From a virus: a stretch of DNA of 64,000 nt. Position 1 is the stretch's first letter. Every line of letters starts with the position of its first letter. Both the position numbers and the translations under genes were made by a program. The notes beneath the pieces were generated by a model, which worked only from the letters and a program-made list of their open reading frames with translations, did not search any database and was not told where the DNA came from. Below are positions 7,666-15,302 of the stretch, piece after piece. The stretch is taken from positions 1 to 64,000 of the IMG/VR virus record IMGVR_UViG_3300034190_003093, one strand, 5' to 3'.

Positions 7666-9200
7666 GTTCTACGTTCACGCCCTAGGGACTTGTTATCCAG
7701 GTCCCCTCCCCGAGGCTGTGCTTTGACATTACTAGTAGTTTGTCCAGGCGCAGCCTTTTTCTTTACTGGCTGTGTATTTGGAATATCTGTGCTAACATCA
7801 GCAATTTCTGTTTCAGCATCACTGGCACCATTTTTGAGAATTTTAAACACAAAGTTTCCCTTGCCTTGTGTACTCATATATGTTTTATCAGCTCTCATAA
7901 GCACACCAGTAACTGTGTTACTTGGATACACACATTGGAAATCATTGACGTTAATAGTGTCGTCGCTATTACTACTCAGTGTGTACATCTGTACCAATGC
8001 ACTATGATTTAATATTGCACTTGCTGCTTCGCCAAAGTCTGTTTCGGTGTTTACAATTTCAGCAATTGGGTATGCAATAGAAGCCAACATGTGTTCGATT
8101 GGAATAATGCGGCTCATGTCGCGAGCATTACGACCATTGTATAGACCTTGTAGTTTATCGCTGGTAATCACACTCATTACATCGTCATCTGGTCCCATAC
8201 CGGCTAATGATTTTACTTGTTGCTTTTCTTCTGGCGAGATAAAGTCTAGTGCAATGGCAAGATTTAGGCATCCATCTGTGTGTCCGCCGTTCTTGATAAT
8301 TTCCATAATACTAACTGCTTCAGCATATTGTTTTAACAATTTCTGTCCAGCAGGTGCAGTGCGCATGTCTTGTACACTTTTCAGCAAGTTAACAATACTA
8401 GCATTTGCCCCGGCAGCGGCTTTACTTGATATCTTAATTTGTTTGCCTTGAGGGTTGACTAACAAGCTATCAAATAATCCATCTGTGGTTCCTGCATTAA
8501 AACTAATTGTGCAATCACTGTATCCAGATCCACCAAAGAAAATCTGTTCTGCTTCGTCTGCATTTCCGCCTACATTTTTGCCCATAATAAGTGCCATTGG
8601 CTGTAGTATTTCACAAAAGTAATTTGTAAATGCTTCGGCATTCATTTCGCCACGTGGAATGTTCATTGGAAAATCTTGTTCCATGAATGCATTAGTAGCA
8701 CGTACTTCGTCTGAGTCTGCGCCAAATTTTGCAACAATTTGTTTTACGATGCTAGCAGGTGTCTGATTCTGTAATTGTGTAAGAATTTCGGTAGGTTTGT
8801 ATCCAGAATTTTCTTTAACAGCCGCTTTACTTTGATATTTAAAACCGCCTGGCAAATCATTTGGAAATCTGTTTAATGTTTTGTTAGCATTAATTTTTTG
8901 AAACCATCTACCTACTAAGTAGTCCTTGCCTGCACCGTCTACAAACCTTGCTATACCAAACGCTTTGTTTGATCCTTGTGCATTTGCCCATTGTATTTCT
9001 TGAGGGTCAATTCCCAACTGTGCGCCCAAATCTAGTAGTGCAGTGTTGGTTGTTTCTTCATCCTCATATGAGTCTTTTCCAGGAAAAAAGTCTAAACTTT
9101 GGAACGTTAATATATCTCCCTGAGGATTTGCAAATTTTTCTCCCGGTTTACGGTTCGCTAGGCCCACCCCTTCGGTGATAATATCTAAATATTCTCGCAT
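7662..9200 (-). CDS. Large phage protein with T4-like capsid-targeting N-terminus (512 aa)
   Basis: The body is soluble and not recognised. The first ten residues, MREYLDIITE followed by G, look like the capsid-targeting sequence of T4 internal proteins, and I-T-E before G fits the T4 prohead-protease consensus (L/I)-x-E then A/G/S. The last 70 residues are low-complexity and basic (PVKKKAAPGQ). Inference: packaged in the prohead, processed and injected. Alternatively an abundant structural protein. Homologous-looking N-termini occur at 29884. Confidence 0.6.
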   Translation of the reverse strand: MREYLDIITEGVGLANRKPGEKFANPQGDILTFQSLDFFPGKDSYEDEETTNTALLDLGAQLGIDPQEIQWANAQGSNKAFGIARFVDGAGKDYLVGRWFQKINANKTLNRFPNDLPGGFKYQSKAAVKENSGYKPTEILTQLQNQTPASIVKQIVAKFGADSDEVRATNAFMEQDFPMNIPRGEMNAEAFTNYFCEILQPMALIMGKNVGGNADEAEQIFFGGSGYSDCTISFNAGTTDGLFDSLLVNPQGKQIKISSKAAAGANASIVNLLKSVQDMRTAPAGQKLLKQYAEAVSIMEIIKNGGHTDGCLNLAIALDFISPEEKQQVKSLAGMGPDDDVMSVITSDKLQGLYNGRNARDMSRIIPIEHMLASIAYPIAEIVNTETDFGEAASAILNHSALVQMYTLSSNSDDTINVNDFQCVYPSNTVTGVLMRADKTYMSTQGKGNFVFKILKNGASDAETEIADVSTDIPNTQPVKKKAAPGQTTSNVKAQPRGGDLDNKSLGRERRT

Positions 9201-9268
9201 AAAATGTCCAATTCTGTTAGCTTTGTATTACTTATCAAATACTCGTTATAATGTACATATTTTCGGAC

Positions 9269-9275
9269 CTAAATA
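9269..9275 (+). promoter_or_regulatory. Possible late promoter (CTAAATA)
   Basis: CTAAATA 66 bases upstream of the holin-like gene, in the 140-base divergent intergenic region. Weaker evidence than the sites with conserved spacing. Confidence 0.3.
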
Positions 9276-9340
9276 GCTTGCTAATCAAAAAAAAGTTATA
9301 CAAGTATGGTTAGTTAGTATAAACAGAAAGGAGATAAACA

Positions 9341-9574
9341 TTGGATATCTTAAATAAAGTAAAAGGCTGGGCAAATGGCTTAACTGAAGCAGCGGTGAGC
9401 TTGCTTGCACTAGGCATTGTACTTGAAGTACTAGTAGGCGGCGCAAATGTACCGTTCTGGCCAGATATCAACGTTATCGGAAACGTTCAAAGTATCATAG
9501 CAGGATTTTCTGCGCAAGGACTAGTTGGTCTAGTTGCTGTGTGGGTACTTTACTCAATCTATACTAAGCGATAA
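9341..9574 (+). CDS. Small two-helix membrane protein, holin-like (77 aa)
   Basis: TTG start with AAAGGAGA upstream. Two hydrophobic segments (about 15-33 and 52-72) and a basic end (YTKR), the size and shape of a class II holin. No lysis gene is adjacent, the endolysin being at 53470, so the role is uncertain. Followed by a 12-bp hairpin. Confidence 0.55.
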   Translation: MDILNKVKGWANGLTEAAVSLLALGIVLEVLVGGANVPFWPDINVIGNVQSIIAGFSAQGLVGLVAVWVLYSIYTKR

Positions 9575-9585
9575 TACTATAAGAA

Positions 9586-9621
9586 AGTGACGGAGCTTTT
9601 GTTCAGATCAGCTCCGTCACT
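9586..9621. terminator. 12-bp hairpin between convergent genes
   Basis: AGTGACGGAGCT at 9586-9597 and its perfect complement at 9610-9621 with a 12-base loop. It sits between the holin-like gene and the end of the minus-strand glyA operon. No clear U-tract on either strand, so it may be a processing or stability hairpin rather than an intrinsic terminator. Confidence 0.65.
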
Positions 9622-9829
9622 ACCACAATCCTAATGCTCGGCCATTACCTGCTATAATAGCACAACAAGTAACAACATGTAACACAATCCAAAAGGTTCT
9701 AAATGCTAATGCACGCCTTACATCAGTTTGTGTAATAGGCAAAAACTCTGGTTTATCATCATCGGTTATGCCTATTGGCATTCCGACTGTTCTTGCCCAC
9801 ATTTTTAAAAAACGCCGTTGCCCGCTCAT
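9620..9829 (-). CDS. Small membrane protein (69 aa)
   Basis: Basic N-terminal half and one C-terminal membrane helix (about 46-63, IVLHVVTCCAIIAG). Starts in an ATGA overlap with the 25-aa ORF. Last gene of the cytochrome c - DoxX - SufE - GlyA operon. Family unknown. Confidence 0.6.
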   Translation of the reverse strand: MSGQRRFLKMWARTVGMPIGITDDDKPEFLPITQTDVRRALAFRTFWIVLHVVTCCAIIAGNGRALGLW

Positions 9830-9903
9830 TTACTTTCACGGCCTTTAAACGGCCAGCCGTTAAATTCATCGTCGGGCTTGGTGTCTTTTTGTGTTTTGCT
9901 CAT
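9826..9903 (-). CDS. 25-aa microprotein in the glyA operon
   Basis: MSKTQKDTKPDDEFNG then WPFKGRESK. Its ATG overlaps the glyA stop (ATGA at 9900-9903) and its stop overlaps the next ATG (9826-9829). Both couplings and the tight fit argue it is translated. Function unknown; very hydrophilic. Confidence 0.5.
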   Translation of the reverse strand: MSKTQKDTKPDDEFNGWPFKGRESK

Positions 9904-11039
9904 TCTAGTATATCTGCAATCTTATGTGCTAATTTTCTAAACCACGTTTCATCATGCCCACGAGTAGTTTCGGCAGCTGTGCCAATACGAATGCCACTTG
10001 TTTCTACAAAGCTACGTGGATCATTTGGTATACCGTTCTTGTTTACTGTGATACCATTTTCTTCTAGTAAGTCTGCGGCTTGTCTGCCACTATACTTGCT
10101 GTTACTTAGATCCATAAGAATAATATGACTGTCAGTGCCGCCTGTTTGTACTGGCAAATCACGCTGTCTAAACACATCACACATAGCCTTAGCATTGCGT
10201 ACAACCGCCTGTGCGTAGTTTTTATAGTCTTGTGTGTCTGCTTCAATAAAGCACTGTGCCTTGGCAGCAATGATGTGCATAAGCGGGCCACCTTGTGTGC
10301 CAGGGAAGATAGCACTATTAATCTTACGTGTAAGTTCTTCGTTGTTCCATAAGATAATACCGCCACGTGGACCACGCAGTGTTTTATGTGTTGTACTAGT
10401 CACTACATCAGCATAGGGCACTGGATTTGGATACACTCCGCCTGCAATCAATCCTGAATAATGTGCCATGTCAACCAATAGATAAGCACCCACAGCGTTT
10501 GCAATATAGCGCATTTGTGCCCAGTCAACTTCACGTGGATAAGCACTAGCACCGGCAACAATCATTTTTGGTTTAACACGCTCGGCTATATCACGAATAT
10601 TTTCATAATCTAACCAACCTTCTTTGTTTACGCCATACGAATGAGCTTCATAAACTTTACCTGAAATATTAACAGGAGCACCGTGCGACAAATGGCCGCC
10701 GCTTGCTAGGTCCATACCAAGGATCTTATCACCTGGTTTCATTAGTGCTTGATATACTGCTGTGTTAGCATTAGCACCTGAGTGTGGCTGTACGTTTGCA
10801 AACTTTGCTCCGTACAGGTTACACAATGTGTCAATCGCAAGTGTTTCAATCTCATCCATATGCTCGCAACCGTTGTAGTAACGCTTGCCTGGATATCCTT
10901 CTGCATACTTGTTTGTAAATACACTGCCTGCTAAATCCATAACTGCTTGACTAGCAAAGTTTTCACTTGCAATAAGTTCTATTGTCGATTCTTGTCGTGC
11001 TGCTTCTCTATTTAAGATTTGATAAATTTTGTCATTCAT
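9900..11039 (-). CDS. glyA: Serine hydroxymethyltransferase
   Basis: 379 aa against about 417 in bacterial enzymes; the shortening is at the N-terminus and in loops. Converts serine plus tetrahydrofolate to glycine plus methylene-THF, feeding thymidylate synthesis. Motifs: ELIASENFAS near the start, YAEGYPGKRYYNGCE, PHSGANAN, LVDMAHYSGLIAGG and the PLP lysine K219 in STTHKTLRGPRGG. All core residues are present, so probably active. Starts one base inside the sufE stop (TAATG). A plausible aid to nucleotide synthesis during infection. Confidence 0.93.
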   Translation of the reverse strand: MNDKIYQILNREAARQESTIELIASENFASQAVMDLAGSVFTNKYAEGYPGKRYYNGCEHMDEIETLAIDTLCNLYGAKFANVQPHSGANANTAVYQALMKPGDKILGMDLASGGHLSHGAPVNISGKVYEAHSYGVNKEGWLDYENIRDIAERVKPKMIVAGASAYPREVDWAQMRYIANAVGAYLLVDMAHYSGLIAGGVYPNPVPYADVVTSTTHKTLRGPRGGIILWNNEELTRKINSAIFPGTQGGPLMHIIAAKAQCFIEADTQDYKNYAQAVVRNAKAMCDVFRQRDLPVQTGGTDSHIILMDLSNSKYSGRQAADLLEENGITVNKNGIPNDPRSFVETSGIRIGTAAETTRGHDETWFRKLAHKIADILE

Positions 11040-11437
11040 TATAATGCTGCTACCTTTGTTTGTAATGTGCTAATCAAACTTGCAAGTCCGTTGCGTCTGT
11101 TGCTGCTTAGGATGCCTTCTAATGATAATGCTTCAAAGTCACCACGCTGAATCTTTTTGGCTTCGTCTAGTGGCAAATCATTGAAACAATCACAGACAAC
11201 ATGTGTCACACCTTTTGTAATCATAGCATCACTGTCGTAATAAATTTTAGTTTTATTATCAACTGTGCCTACATCTACCCAAATACTGCTGATACACCCG
11301 CTTACAAGTTTATCATCTGTTCTCAGTTCCGCAGGCAGTGATGTAGGTTTTTTGGCCATGTCAATCAACAACTGATACTGATCCATTACATCGTCGAAGA
11401 TTGACAACTCGTCTGCCCATTGTTGAATTTTGTTCAA
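11039..11437 (-). CDS. sufE: SufE-like cysteine-desulfurase sulfur acceptor
   Basis: 132 aa, usual SufE length. SufE takes persulfide sulfur from the cysteine desulfurase SufS and passes it to the SufBCD scaffold. The acceptor C48 is in LVSGCISSIW, the family signature; CDCFNDLPL and the ending SNRRNGL..LI also match. Starts in an ATGA overlap with DoxX. No SufS is visible, so it would work with the host desulfurase. Linked in theme to IscA (31073) and ferredoxin (27301). Confidence 0.88.
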   Translation of the reverse strand: MNKIQQWADELSIFDDVMDQYQLLIDMAKKPTSLPAELRTDDKLVSGCISSIWVDVGTVDNKTKIYYDSDAMITKGVTHVVCDCFNDLPLDEAKKIQRGDFEALSLEGILSSNRRNGLASLISTLQTKVAAL

Positions 11438-11847
11438 GTTCTGTTGCCTCTAAGTGCAAAGAACATACCACCTACCCAAAGTAGAACGTGGAAATGGTCA
11501 TTTAGTAGCACTTCCGACACGCTTTCGGGTTCTGCCATCCAAATAACACCAGTCATAATACTAGCAATAGTGATGCCAGCAAATCGTGTTAACAGATCGC
11601 TGATTTCTTTAAGATACTTTATAAGTGCTCCGCTAACAAGTAACCCTACTCCAGCACCGAGTTCACCATAGGCAACAGTCCACCACACAAGATAAGGTAG
11701 GTCGTATGCTTCTGCTACTTCTATGTCAACTGGGATCTTGTCTAAGCCTTGTTGAATAAAAATGATTGCCAAGGGGATCCTCAGCAACCAATGTGACATA
11801 CAGAACTCTGGGATTTTATTGACAAGTGTTTTAATCAACTTGTTCAC
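11434..11847 (-). CDS. DoxX-like membrane protein
   Basis: 137 aa with about four membrane helices. N-terminal RIPLAIIFIQQGLDKIP matches the first helix of DoxX/MauE-type proteins (family pattern R...G..F...G..K). DoxX-type proteins are associated with quinone, thiosulfate or redox metabolism. Starts 17 bases inside the cytochrome c gene, so the two are translationally linked and may act together at the membrane. Confidence 0.7.
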   Translation of the reverse strand: MNKLIKTLVNKIPEFCMSHWLLRIPLAIIFIQQGLDKIPVDIEVAEAYDLPYLVWWTVAYGELGAGVGLLVSGALIKYLKEISDLLTRFAGITIASIMTGVIWMAEPESVSEVLLNDHFHVLLWVGGMFFALRGNRT

Positions 11848-12193
11848 CCATAGATGTCAGATAATCAATAATGTCAGCACGTTTGGCTTCTTTGCGCTCC
11901 TTGAAGTTCATCTTGGTGCCTTTAACTAATTTCTTAGAGTTAGTTAGCCACGCATCCATGAGCTCCGGGGTCCACTGTGGATTCTCTTCGGCCCAGGTAG
12001 CAAACTTTTTGCTGTATTTAAAGTCAGCAGTTCCGGTGCCGCGATTCATGATATTCCAAAGGTTTGGCCCAACTTTATTTTTGCCACCTTCTTCGATACT
12101 GTGACAAGAGACACATTTTTTAAATGCCTTGTCGGCTATAGCAGGTGTAGAAAATGTTGCTGCGATTGCAAGTGTTAATAATACGTTTTTCAT
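11831..12193 (-). CDS. Periplasmic class I cytochrome c
   Basis: 120 aa. Signal peptide of 20 residues (cleavage after PAIA), then haem-binding CVSCH at 27-31, VGPNLW, and an axial Met in KGTKMNF, followed by the usual C-terminal helix (RADIIDYLTSM). This is the full layout of a soluble cytochrome c550/c552 electron carrier that needs host haem ligation. First gene of the operon. Cytochromes c are rare in phages; all ligands are intact, so it is likely functional. Confidence 0.92.
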   Translation of the reverse strand: MKNVLLTLAIAATFSTPAIADKAFKKCVSCHSIEEGGKNKVGPNLWNIMNRGTGTADFKYSKKFATWAEENPQWTPELMDAWLTNSKKLVKGTKMNFKERKEAKRADIIDYLTSMGEQVD

Positions 12194-12234
12194 TTGTTTT
12201 CCTATTTTATAATGTACAAACTGGTAATTTATAG

Positions 12235-12241
12235 TATTTAA
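12235..12241 (-). promoter_or_regulatory. Possible late promoter (TTAAATA) for the cytochrome c operon
   Basis: Minus-strand TTAAATA followed by CTATAAATTACC, about 42 bases before the cytochrome c ATG. Fits the late core less well than TATAAATA. Confidence 0.4.
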
Positions 12242-12287
12242 CAGAAATTTGTGGTGCTAGGATATTCTTATTATGTATGCTACTTGA

Positions 12288-12422
12288 TTAGAAAGTTGGG
12301 TACATTGCATGTTTGTATTCGCTGATACGGTTTGCTTCGCTGTACAAACCTTTGTTGCGTAGTTCTCTAATTGCCATGCAGTATGAGCGATATTCCATTG
12401 CTTTGATAAAACGTTTAAACAT
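12288..12422 (-). CDS. Small DUF1127-neighbour protein (44 aa)
   Basis: Starts in a TAATG overlap with the upstream small membrane protein. Basic helical protein; MAIRELRNKGLYSEANRISE repeats the pattern of the upstream gene (A.EL...G...EA....E). Probably a divergent duplicate of that short helix-turn-helix unit. Function unknown. Confidence 0.55.
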   Translation of the reverse strand: MFKRFIKAMEYRSYCMAIRELRNKGLYSEANRISEYKHAMYPTF

Positions 12423-12610
12423 TATTTGCTCTCCAACATAAGTGCTTTTGCTTCTTCTGTGTAACCCAAACGGTGTAGTTCAGCAGCTGCTCTTGCTCTG
12501 CCTGCTGATTCACCAATGGCCCATACGCCCATTGCAAATGCTACTGCATACTTGCCAAGTGTTTTGATAAACTTGGGCGCTTGTACTGGTAGGTTTCCTA
12601 CTACTTCCAT
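12422..12610 (-). CDS. Small membrane protein with DUF1127-like tail (62 aa)
   Basis: ATG at 12610 overlaps the upstream stop (TAATG), preferred over the upstream in-frame ATG at 12619. One membrane-like helix (KYAVAFAMGVWAIGESAG) then RAAAELHRLGYTEEAKALM, a unit common beside DUF1127 in alphaproteobacteria. Function unknown. Confidence 0.6.
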   Translation of the reverse strand: MEVVGNLPVQAPKFIKTLGKYAVAFAMGVWAIGESAGRARAAAELHRLGYTEEAKALMLESK

Positions 12611-12864
12611 TATGCCCAACCTCTCACATTGCGTGTAACGCTAGAAACTGTTGTGCCTTTTGGATATGACGAATTAGCAATGTGCCAAATGTCGCAGCGA
12701 GTGAGACCAATGTCGTTTAGTTCGCGATTTGATAGTTGATTAAGTTCTTTGATTGTGAAACGGATCAATTTGCGTCTTTGATGCTCATTGATTGCTTTTT
12801 TGATCCAGTTAAAAACGCTAGCAATGCCAGCCTGGTTAAATGTGTTTGCTACTACTGTAGTCAT
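12610..12864 (-). CDS. DUF1127 (YjiS-like) small protein (84 aa)
   Basis: ATG at 12864 is chosen because GAGG lies 8-9 bases upstream; the longer frame from 12912 has no such site. The DUF1127 signature is at the C-terminus: L..LSNRELNDIGLTRCDIWHIA. DUF1127 proteins are small and typical of alphaproteobacteria; some bind RNA or act in phosphate and stress responses. First of a three-gene coupled cluster, which points to the host group. Confidence 0.8.
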   Translation of the reverse strand: MTTVVANTFNQAGIASVFNWIKKAINEHQRRKLIRFTIKELNQLSNRELNDIGLTRCDIWHIANSSYPKGTTVSSVTRNVRGWA

Positions 12865-12906
12865 TGTTCGTATCCTCAAGTATGTGTATGTGTTAAAAAA
12901 TGTATA

Positions 12907-12934
12907 TTGCAACCAACCCTATGCTGCGTTGCAA
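12907..12934 (-). promoter_or_regulatory. Leader hairpin upstream of DUF1127
   Basis: TTGCAAC at 12907-12913 pairs perfectly with GTTGCAA at 12928-12934 (14-base loop). It would lie in the roughly 80-base 5' leader made from the late promoter at 12941-12948. Confidence 0.4.
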
Positions 12935-12940
12935 CACATT

Positions 12941-12948
12941 TATTTATA
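12941..12948 (-). promoter_or_regulatory. Late promoter, exact TATAAATA
   Basis: Exact T4 late consensus TATAAATA on the minus strand, reading into the DUF1127 cluster. Divergent from the early promoter at 13036. Confidence 0.6.
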
Positions 12949-13035
12949 AAGTATAATACAGAAATTTGCTAAAAACAACTGTTTATAGCGCATACTCGAT
13001 ATGCAATACATGCAATGCTTTTAGATCTTTTCAGG

Positions 13036-13063
13036 TTGACAAGTGTGCAGTTGATGTTATAAT
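13036..13063 (+). promoter_or_regulatory. Sigma-70-like early promoter
   Basis: TTGACA at 13036-13041, 16-base spacer, TATAAT at 13058-13063. The -10 box is part of a perfect palindrome, TTATAATA-G-TATTATAA (13057-13073). Drives the eight-gene run from 13093 to 15215. Confidence 0.8.
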
Positions 13064-13092
13064 AGTATTATAAGTTAATTAGGAGAGCAACG

Positions 13093-13326
13093 ATGAAAGA
13101 AATGTTGATTGACAACAATACTACACTCAATTGTAGCATGAAAAAACAGTTGTTTAATGACTTAACATACGATTTAAAAAATTGGAAAGATCCAATTCGT
13201 GCAGTTATTCCGATTGTTGACTTTGCTGAATACAATGCTGCATGCCTTCACTTTACAGGAAAAGAACTAAAAATCATTGACTTTCAAGATCAACGAGTTG
13301 GAGTCGAATGTACCGATTATGAGTGA
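13093..13326 (+). CDS. Hypothetical protein (77 aa)
   Basis: ATG with TTAGGAGAG upstream. Soluble, with a hydrophobic core stretch (RAVIPIVDFAEYNAA). First gene of an early operon. Overlaps the next ORF by 8 bases. Family unknown. Confidence 0.6.
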   Translation: MKEMLIDNNTTLNCSMKKQLFNDLTYDLKNWKDPIRAVIPIVDFAEYNAACLHFTGKELKIIDFQDQRVGVECTDYE

Positions 13327-13573
13327 CGCAGAGAAAAGGCTTATCTTAATCACAGACTTTATTGAGCAACGTCTACGCAAAGAGCAAGAACTTGAGTATT
13401 ACCTCAAAGAGCTTGAAGAATTAAATCGAAAGATTGGATACTTGCGCACAGAAGTTGATCTCACTAATACAATTATCAAGATGATTAAGCACGAACAAGT
13501 GTACGATGTCCAGGATAACTTGATAGCAAACAATAAAAATTTGCTGATTAAAAACGACGGAGACGAAGAATGA
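13319..13573 (+). CDS. Coiled-coil hypothetical protein (84 aa)
   Basis: The start at 13319 (MSDAEKRL) keeps the usual short overlap with the upstream gene; an in-frame ATG at 13277 would overlap it by 50 bases. Almost entirely helical and charged with heptads (EQELEYYLKELEELNRKIGY), a likely dimeric coiled coil. Followed by an ATGA overlap. Confidence 0.55.
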   Translation: MSDAEKRLILITDFIEQRLRKEQELEYYLKELEELNRKIGYLRTEVDLTNTIIKMIKHEQVYDVQDNLIANNKNLLIKNDGDEE

Positions 13574-13731
13574 AACCAGTATTGATTGTTACAATGGTGC
13601 TATTATTAGGTGCTTGTTCCAACGTGCCAGGGTATCACGGTGTACAAAATGCACACGGTGCAAAAGAATTGTTTAACAACTGTCTGAGAGACATGTTGGA
13701 CACACGCAACAATAGAGGATCCGGATGTTAA
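13570..13731 (+). CDS. Small predicted lipoprotein (53 aa)
   Basis: Signal peptide with lipobox LLGAC (Cys16). Mature part about 37 residues, ending in Cys. ATG overlaps the upstream stop (ATGA at 13570-13573). Small phage lipoproteins can mediate superinfection immunity or act as o-spanins; neither is shown here. Confidence 0.6.
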   Translation: MKPVLIVTMVLLLGACSNVPGYHGVQNAHGAKELFNNCLRDMLDTRNNRGSGC

Positions 13732-13982
13732 ATATGCATATGACATCTCAAACAGTTGATACTATTTTAAAATGGATTGCAACATCGATATTATGTGTAG
13801 GTAGCTACATTGTGAGTGCACACCCAATGTCATATCCGCTTGGCCCACTGGTGCTGTTTTGTGGCGGATTTGTCTGGTTGATAGTTGCGGTTCGGTGGCA
13901 GGAACGTGCACTAATTATTACCAACGGTGTTATGTGCCTCATTACTGTTGTTGGCTTACTTAGATTTTACGAGTATATTTAA
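13725..13982 (+). CDS. Three-helix membrane protein, paralog A (85 aa)
   Basis: Three hydrophobic segments. The motif VAVRWQERALIITNG matches VGYRWKEKALILNF of the minus-strand protein at 16787-17011, so the two are paralogs. ATGs at 13725, 13734 and 13740 are all possible starts; 13725 overlaps the upstream stop. Function unknown. Confidence 0.6.
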   Translation: MLNMHMTSQTVDTILKWIATSILCVGSYIVSAHPMSYPLGPLVLFCGGFVWLIVAVRWQERALIITNGVMCLITVVGLLRFYEYI

Positions 13983-14218
13983 TGACACCTTTAGAAATAA
14001 GTGAATACAAAATGCGATGGATGAGTAACAATCCTCATTCAGTTCGTCTACACAGCGATCTTGACACACAAGGTAAAACATGGTGTAGACGTAACTTAGA
14101 GCGGCACCAATGGAAGATGGATACGTGGACTGATGTGTATGAACATACATTCTTTTTTGAATTGAACGAACATGCTGATCTATTTGCACAGCAATGGCCG
14201 GAGTTTGTAAATCAATGA
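13982..14218 (+). CDS. Hypothetical protein (78 aa)
   Basis: Starts in a TAATG overlap. Rich in Trp and His (RHQWKMDTWTDVYEH). Soluble, unknown family. Next gene starts in ATGA overlap at 14215. Confidence 0.55.
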   Translation: MTPLEISEYKMRWMSNNPHSVRLHSDLDTQGKTWCRRNLERHQWKMDTWTDVYEHTFFFELNEHADLFAQQWPEFVNQ

Positions 14219-14367
14219 AAGAACATCAAGAACGTTACCACAACTACATAGGTCGCAAATTGCGAGAAGAGGATGCTAAACTTGCAGAGCAATCTGAAGA
14301 CCGTATTGCCATGTTAGAAAAGAAGGTTGCAAAAATAGAACAGTTTATTAAGTCAATCGAGAACTAA
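14215..14367 (+). CDS. Small coiled-coil protein (50 aa)
   Basis: MKEHQERYHNYIGRKLREED followed by charged heptads ending EQFIKSIEN. ATG overlaps the upstream stop. Likely helical oligomer; function unknown. Confidence 0.5.
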   Translation: MKEHQERYHNYIGRKLREEDAKLAEQSEDRIAMLEKKVAKIEQFIKSIEN

Positions 14368-14370
14368 TAT

Positions 14371-15000
14371 ATGATTTATTGTTTTGGTGACAGTTTTACG
14401 TTTGGTGACGAGCTTGCAGACCGGAACGATGCATGGCCGGGTGTGCTAAATCAAATGACTGACCATATTGTAGTTAGCATTGCTAAACCAGGTGCTAGCA
14501 ACAGCTGGGTATGCAACAAAGTAATACAAAAATGTTTAGAACACAAGCCAGAATTGGCCATTATTGCTTGGACTACACCAGACCGCTACGAATTCTTTGA
14601 TGAAAATAATAATAGCTTGTGTATTAATATTAATGATAGTACCAATAATCCTTTTGTAAAACAGTTATACAGCGAGTATCACAACTCCACTGGAAAATTC
14701 TTAGAATGGATATGTCAAGCAATACTACTGCAAAATTTTTTAGAAAACCAAAGAATTCCGTATCGATTTGTGCATGCCTTTTCGTCGGGTATCAATGATA
14801 TAATAGATAAAAACAAAAATAGTCCTCATTTTAAAAAAATGTTGGGTTTTTTAAACACAGATTGTTTTATTGGTTGGCCCGGAGATGATTTTATTAAGTG
14901 GAGCCACGGTTCTCCTCTTGGACCAAACGGGCACTTCTTAGAACAAGGGCACAAACAAGTTGCCGAACACATGTATAAACAAATTAAAGATATATTGTAA
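14371..15000 (+). CDS. SGNH/GDSL-like hydrolase (paralog 1)
   Basis: 209 aa. Block I is FGDSFTFGDEL (catalytic Ser in GDS, residues 5-7), block II/III features AKPGASNSWV, and a C-terminal GPNGHFLEQGH with His candidate. The three SGNH-like proteins in this window (also 29151 and 52267) share the GDSF..G.EL start and a conserved D/E-G-H end. SGNH enzymes are esterases acting on lipids or acylated sugars. Substrate unknown; a role in modifying surface glycans is possible. Confidence 0.72.
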   Translation: MIYCFGDSFTFGDELADRNDAWPGVLNQMTDHIVVSIAKPGASNSWVCNKVIQKCLEHKPELAIIAWTTPDRYEFFDENNNSLCININDSTNNPFVKQLYSEYHNSTGKFLEWICQAILLQNFLENQRIPYRFVHAFSSGINDIIDKNKNSPHFKKMLGFLNTDCFIGWPGDDFIKWSHGSPLGPNGHFLEQGHKQVAEHMYKQIKDIL

Positions 15001-15002
15001 AG

Positions 15003-15215
15003 ATGCACGAATTGGCCACCACCTTTAATTACAGTGTTAACATTGAACGACCAGCTGGCGACATTGATGGTATAGTTCAATGGTGCAAGCTGAACTTTGA
15101 AGACGGCTGGCGCTGGCATATCAATTGTTTTAGTACCCCAACTACTCCTGGAAGCTATACTTTTTTTCTAAATAATAATGCTGATTATATGGCATTTGTG
15201 TTAAAATATGGTTGA
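15003..15215 (+). CDS. Hypothetical protein (70 aa)
   Basis: Soluble, Trp-rich middle (DGWRWHINCF). Its TGA lies inside the next promoter's TTGACA. Family unknown. Confidence 0.5.
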   Translation: MHELATTFNYSVNIERPAGDIDGIVQWCKLNFEDGWRWHINCFSTPTTPGSYTFFLNNNADYMAFVLKYG

Positions 15216-15240
15216 CAACAGCATTTAACTATGCTATAAC
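15212..15240 (+). promoter_or_regulatory. Sigma-70-like early promoter
   Basis: TTGACA at 15212-15217, 17-base spacer, TATAAC at 15235-15240. The 62-base leader carries a GTAGG/CCTAC hairpin. Drives the ParB-fold gene. Confidence 0.75.
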
Positions 15241-15302
15241 TTAATAGTAGGAAGCATAACAGCCCTACACTATTCTTAACTGAATCAAAATGGAGAAACA
15301 AA

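Noticed and set aside
9586-9621. Phage attachment site or IS inverted repeat
   Set aside because: A single perfect hairpin between convergent genes, with no integrase, transposase or target duplication nearby.
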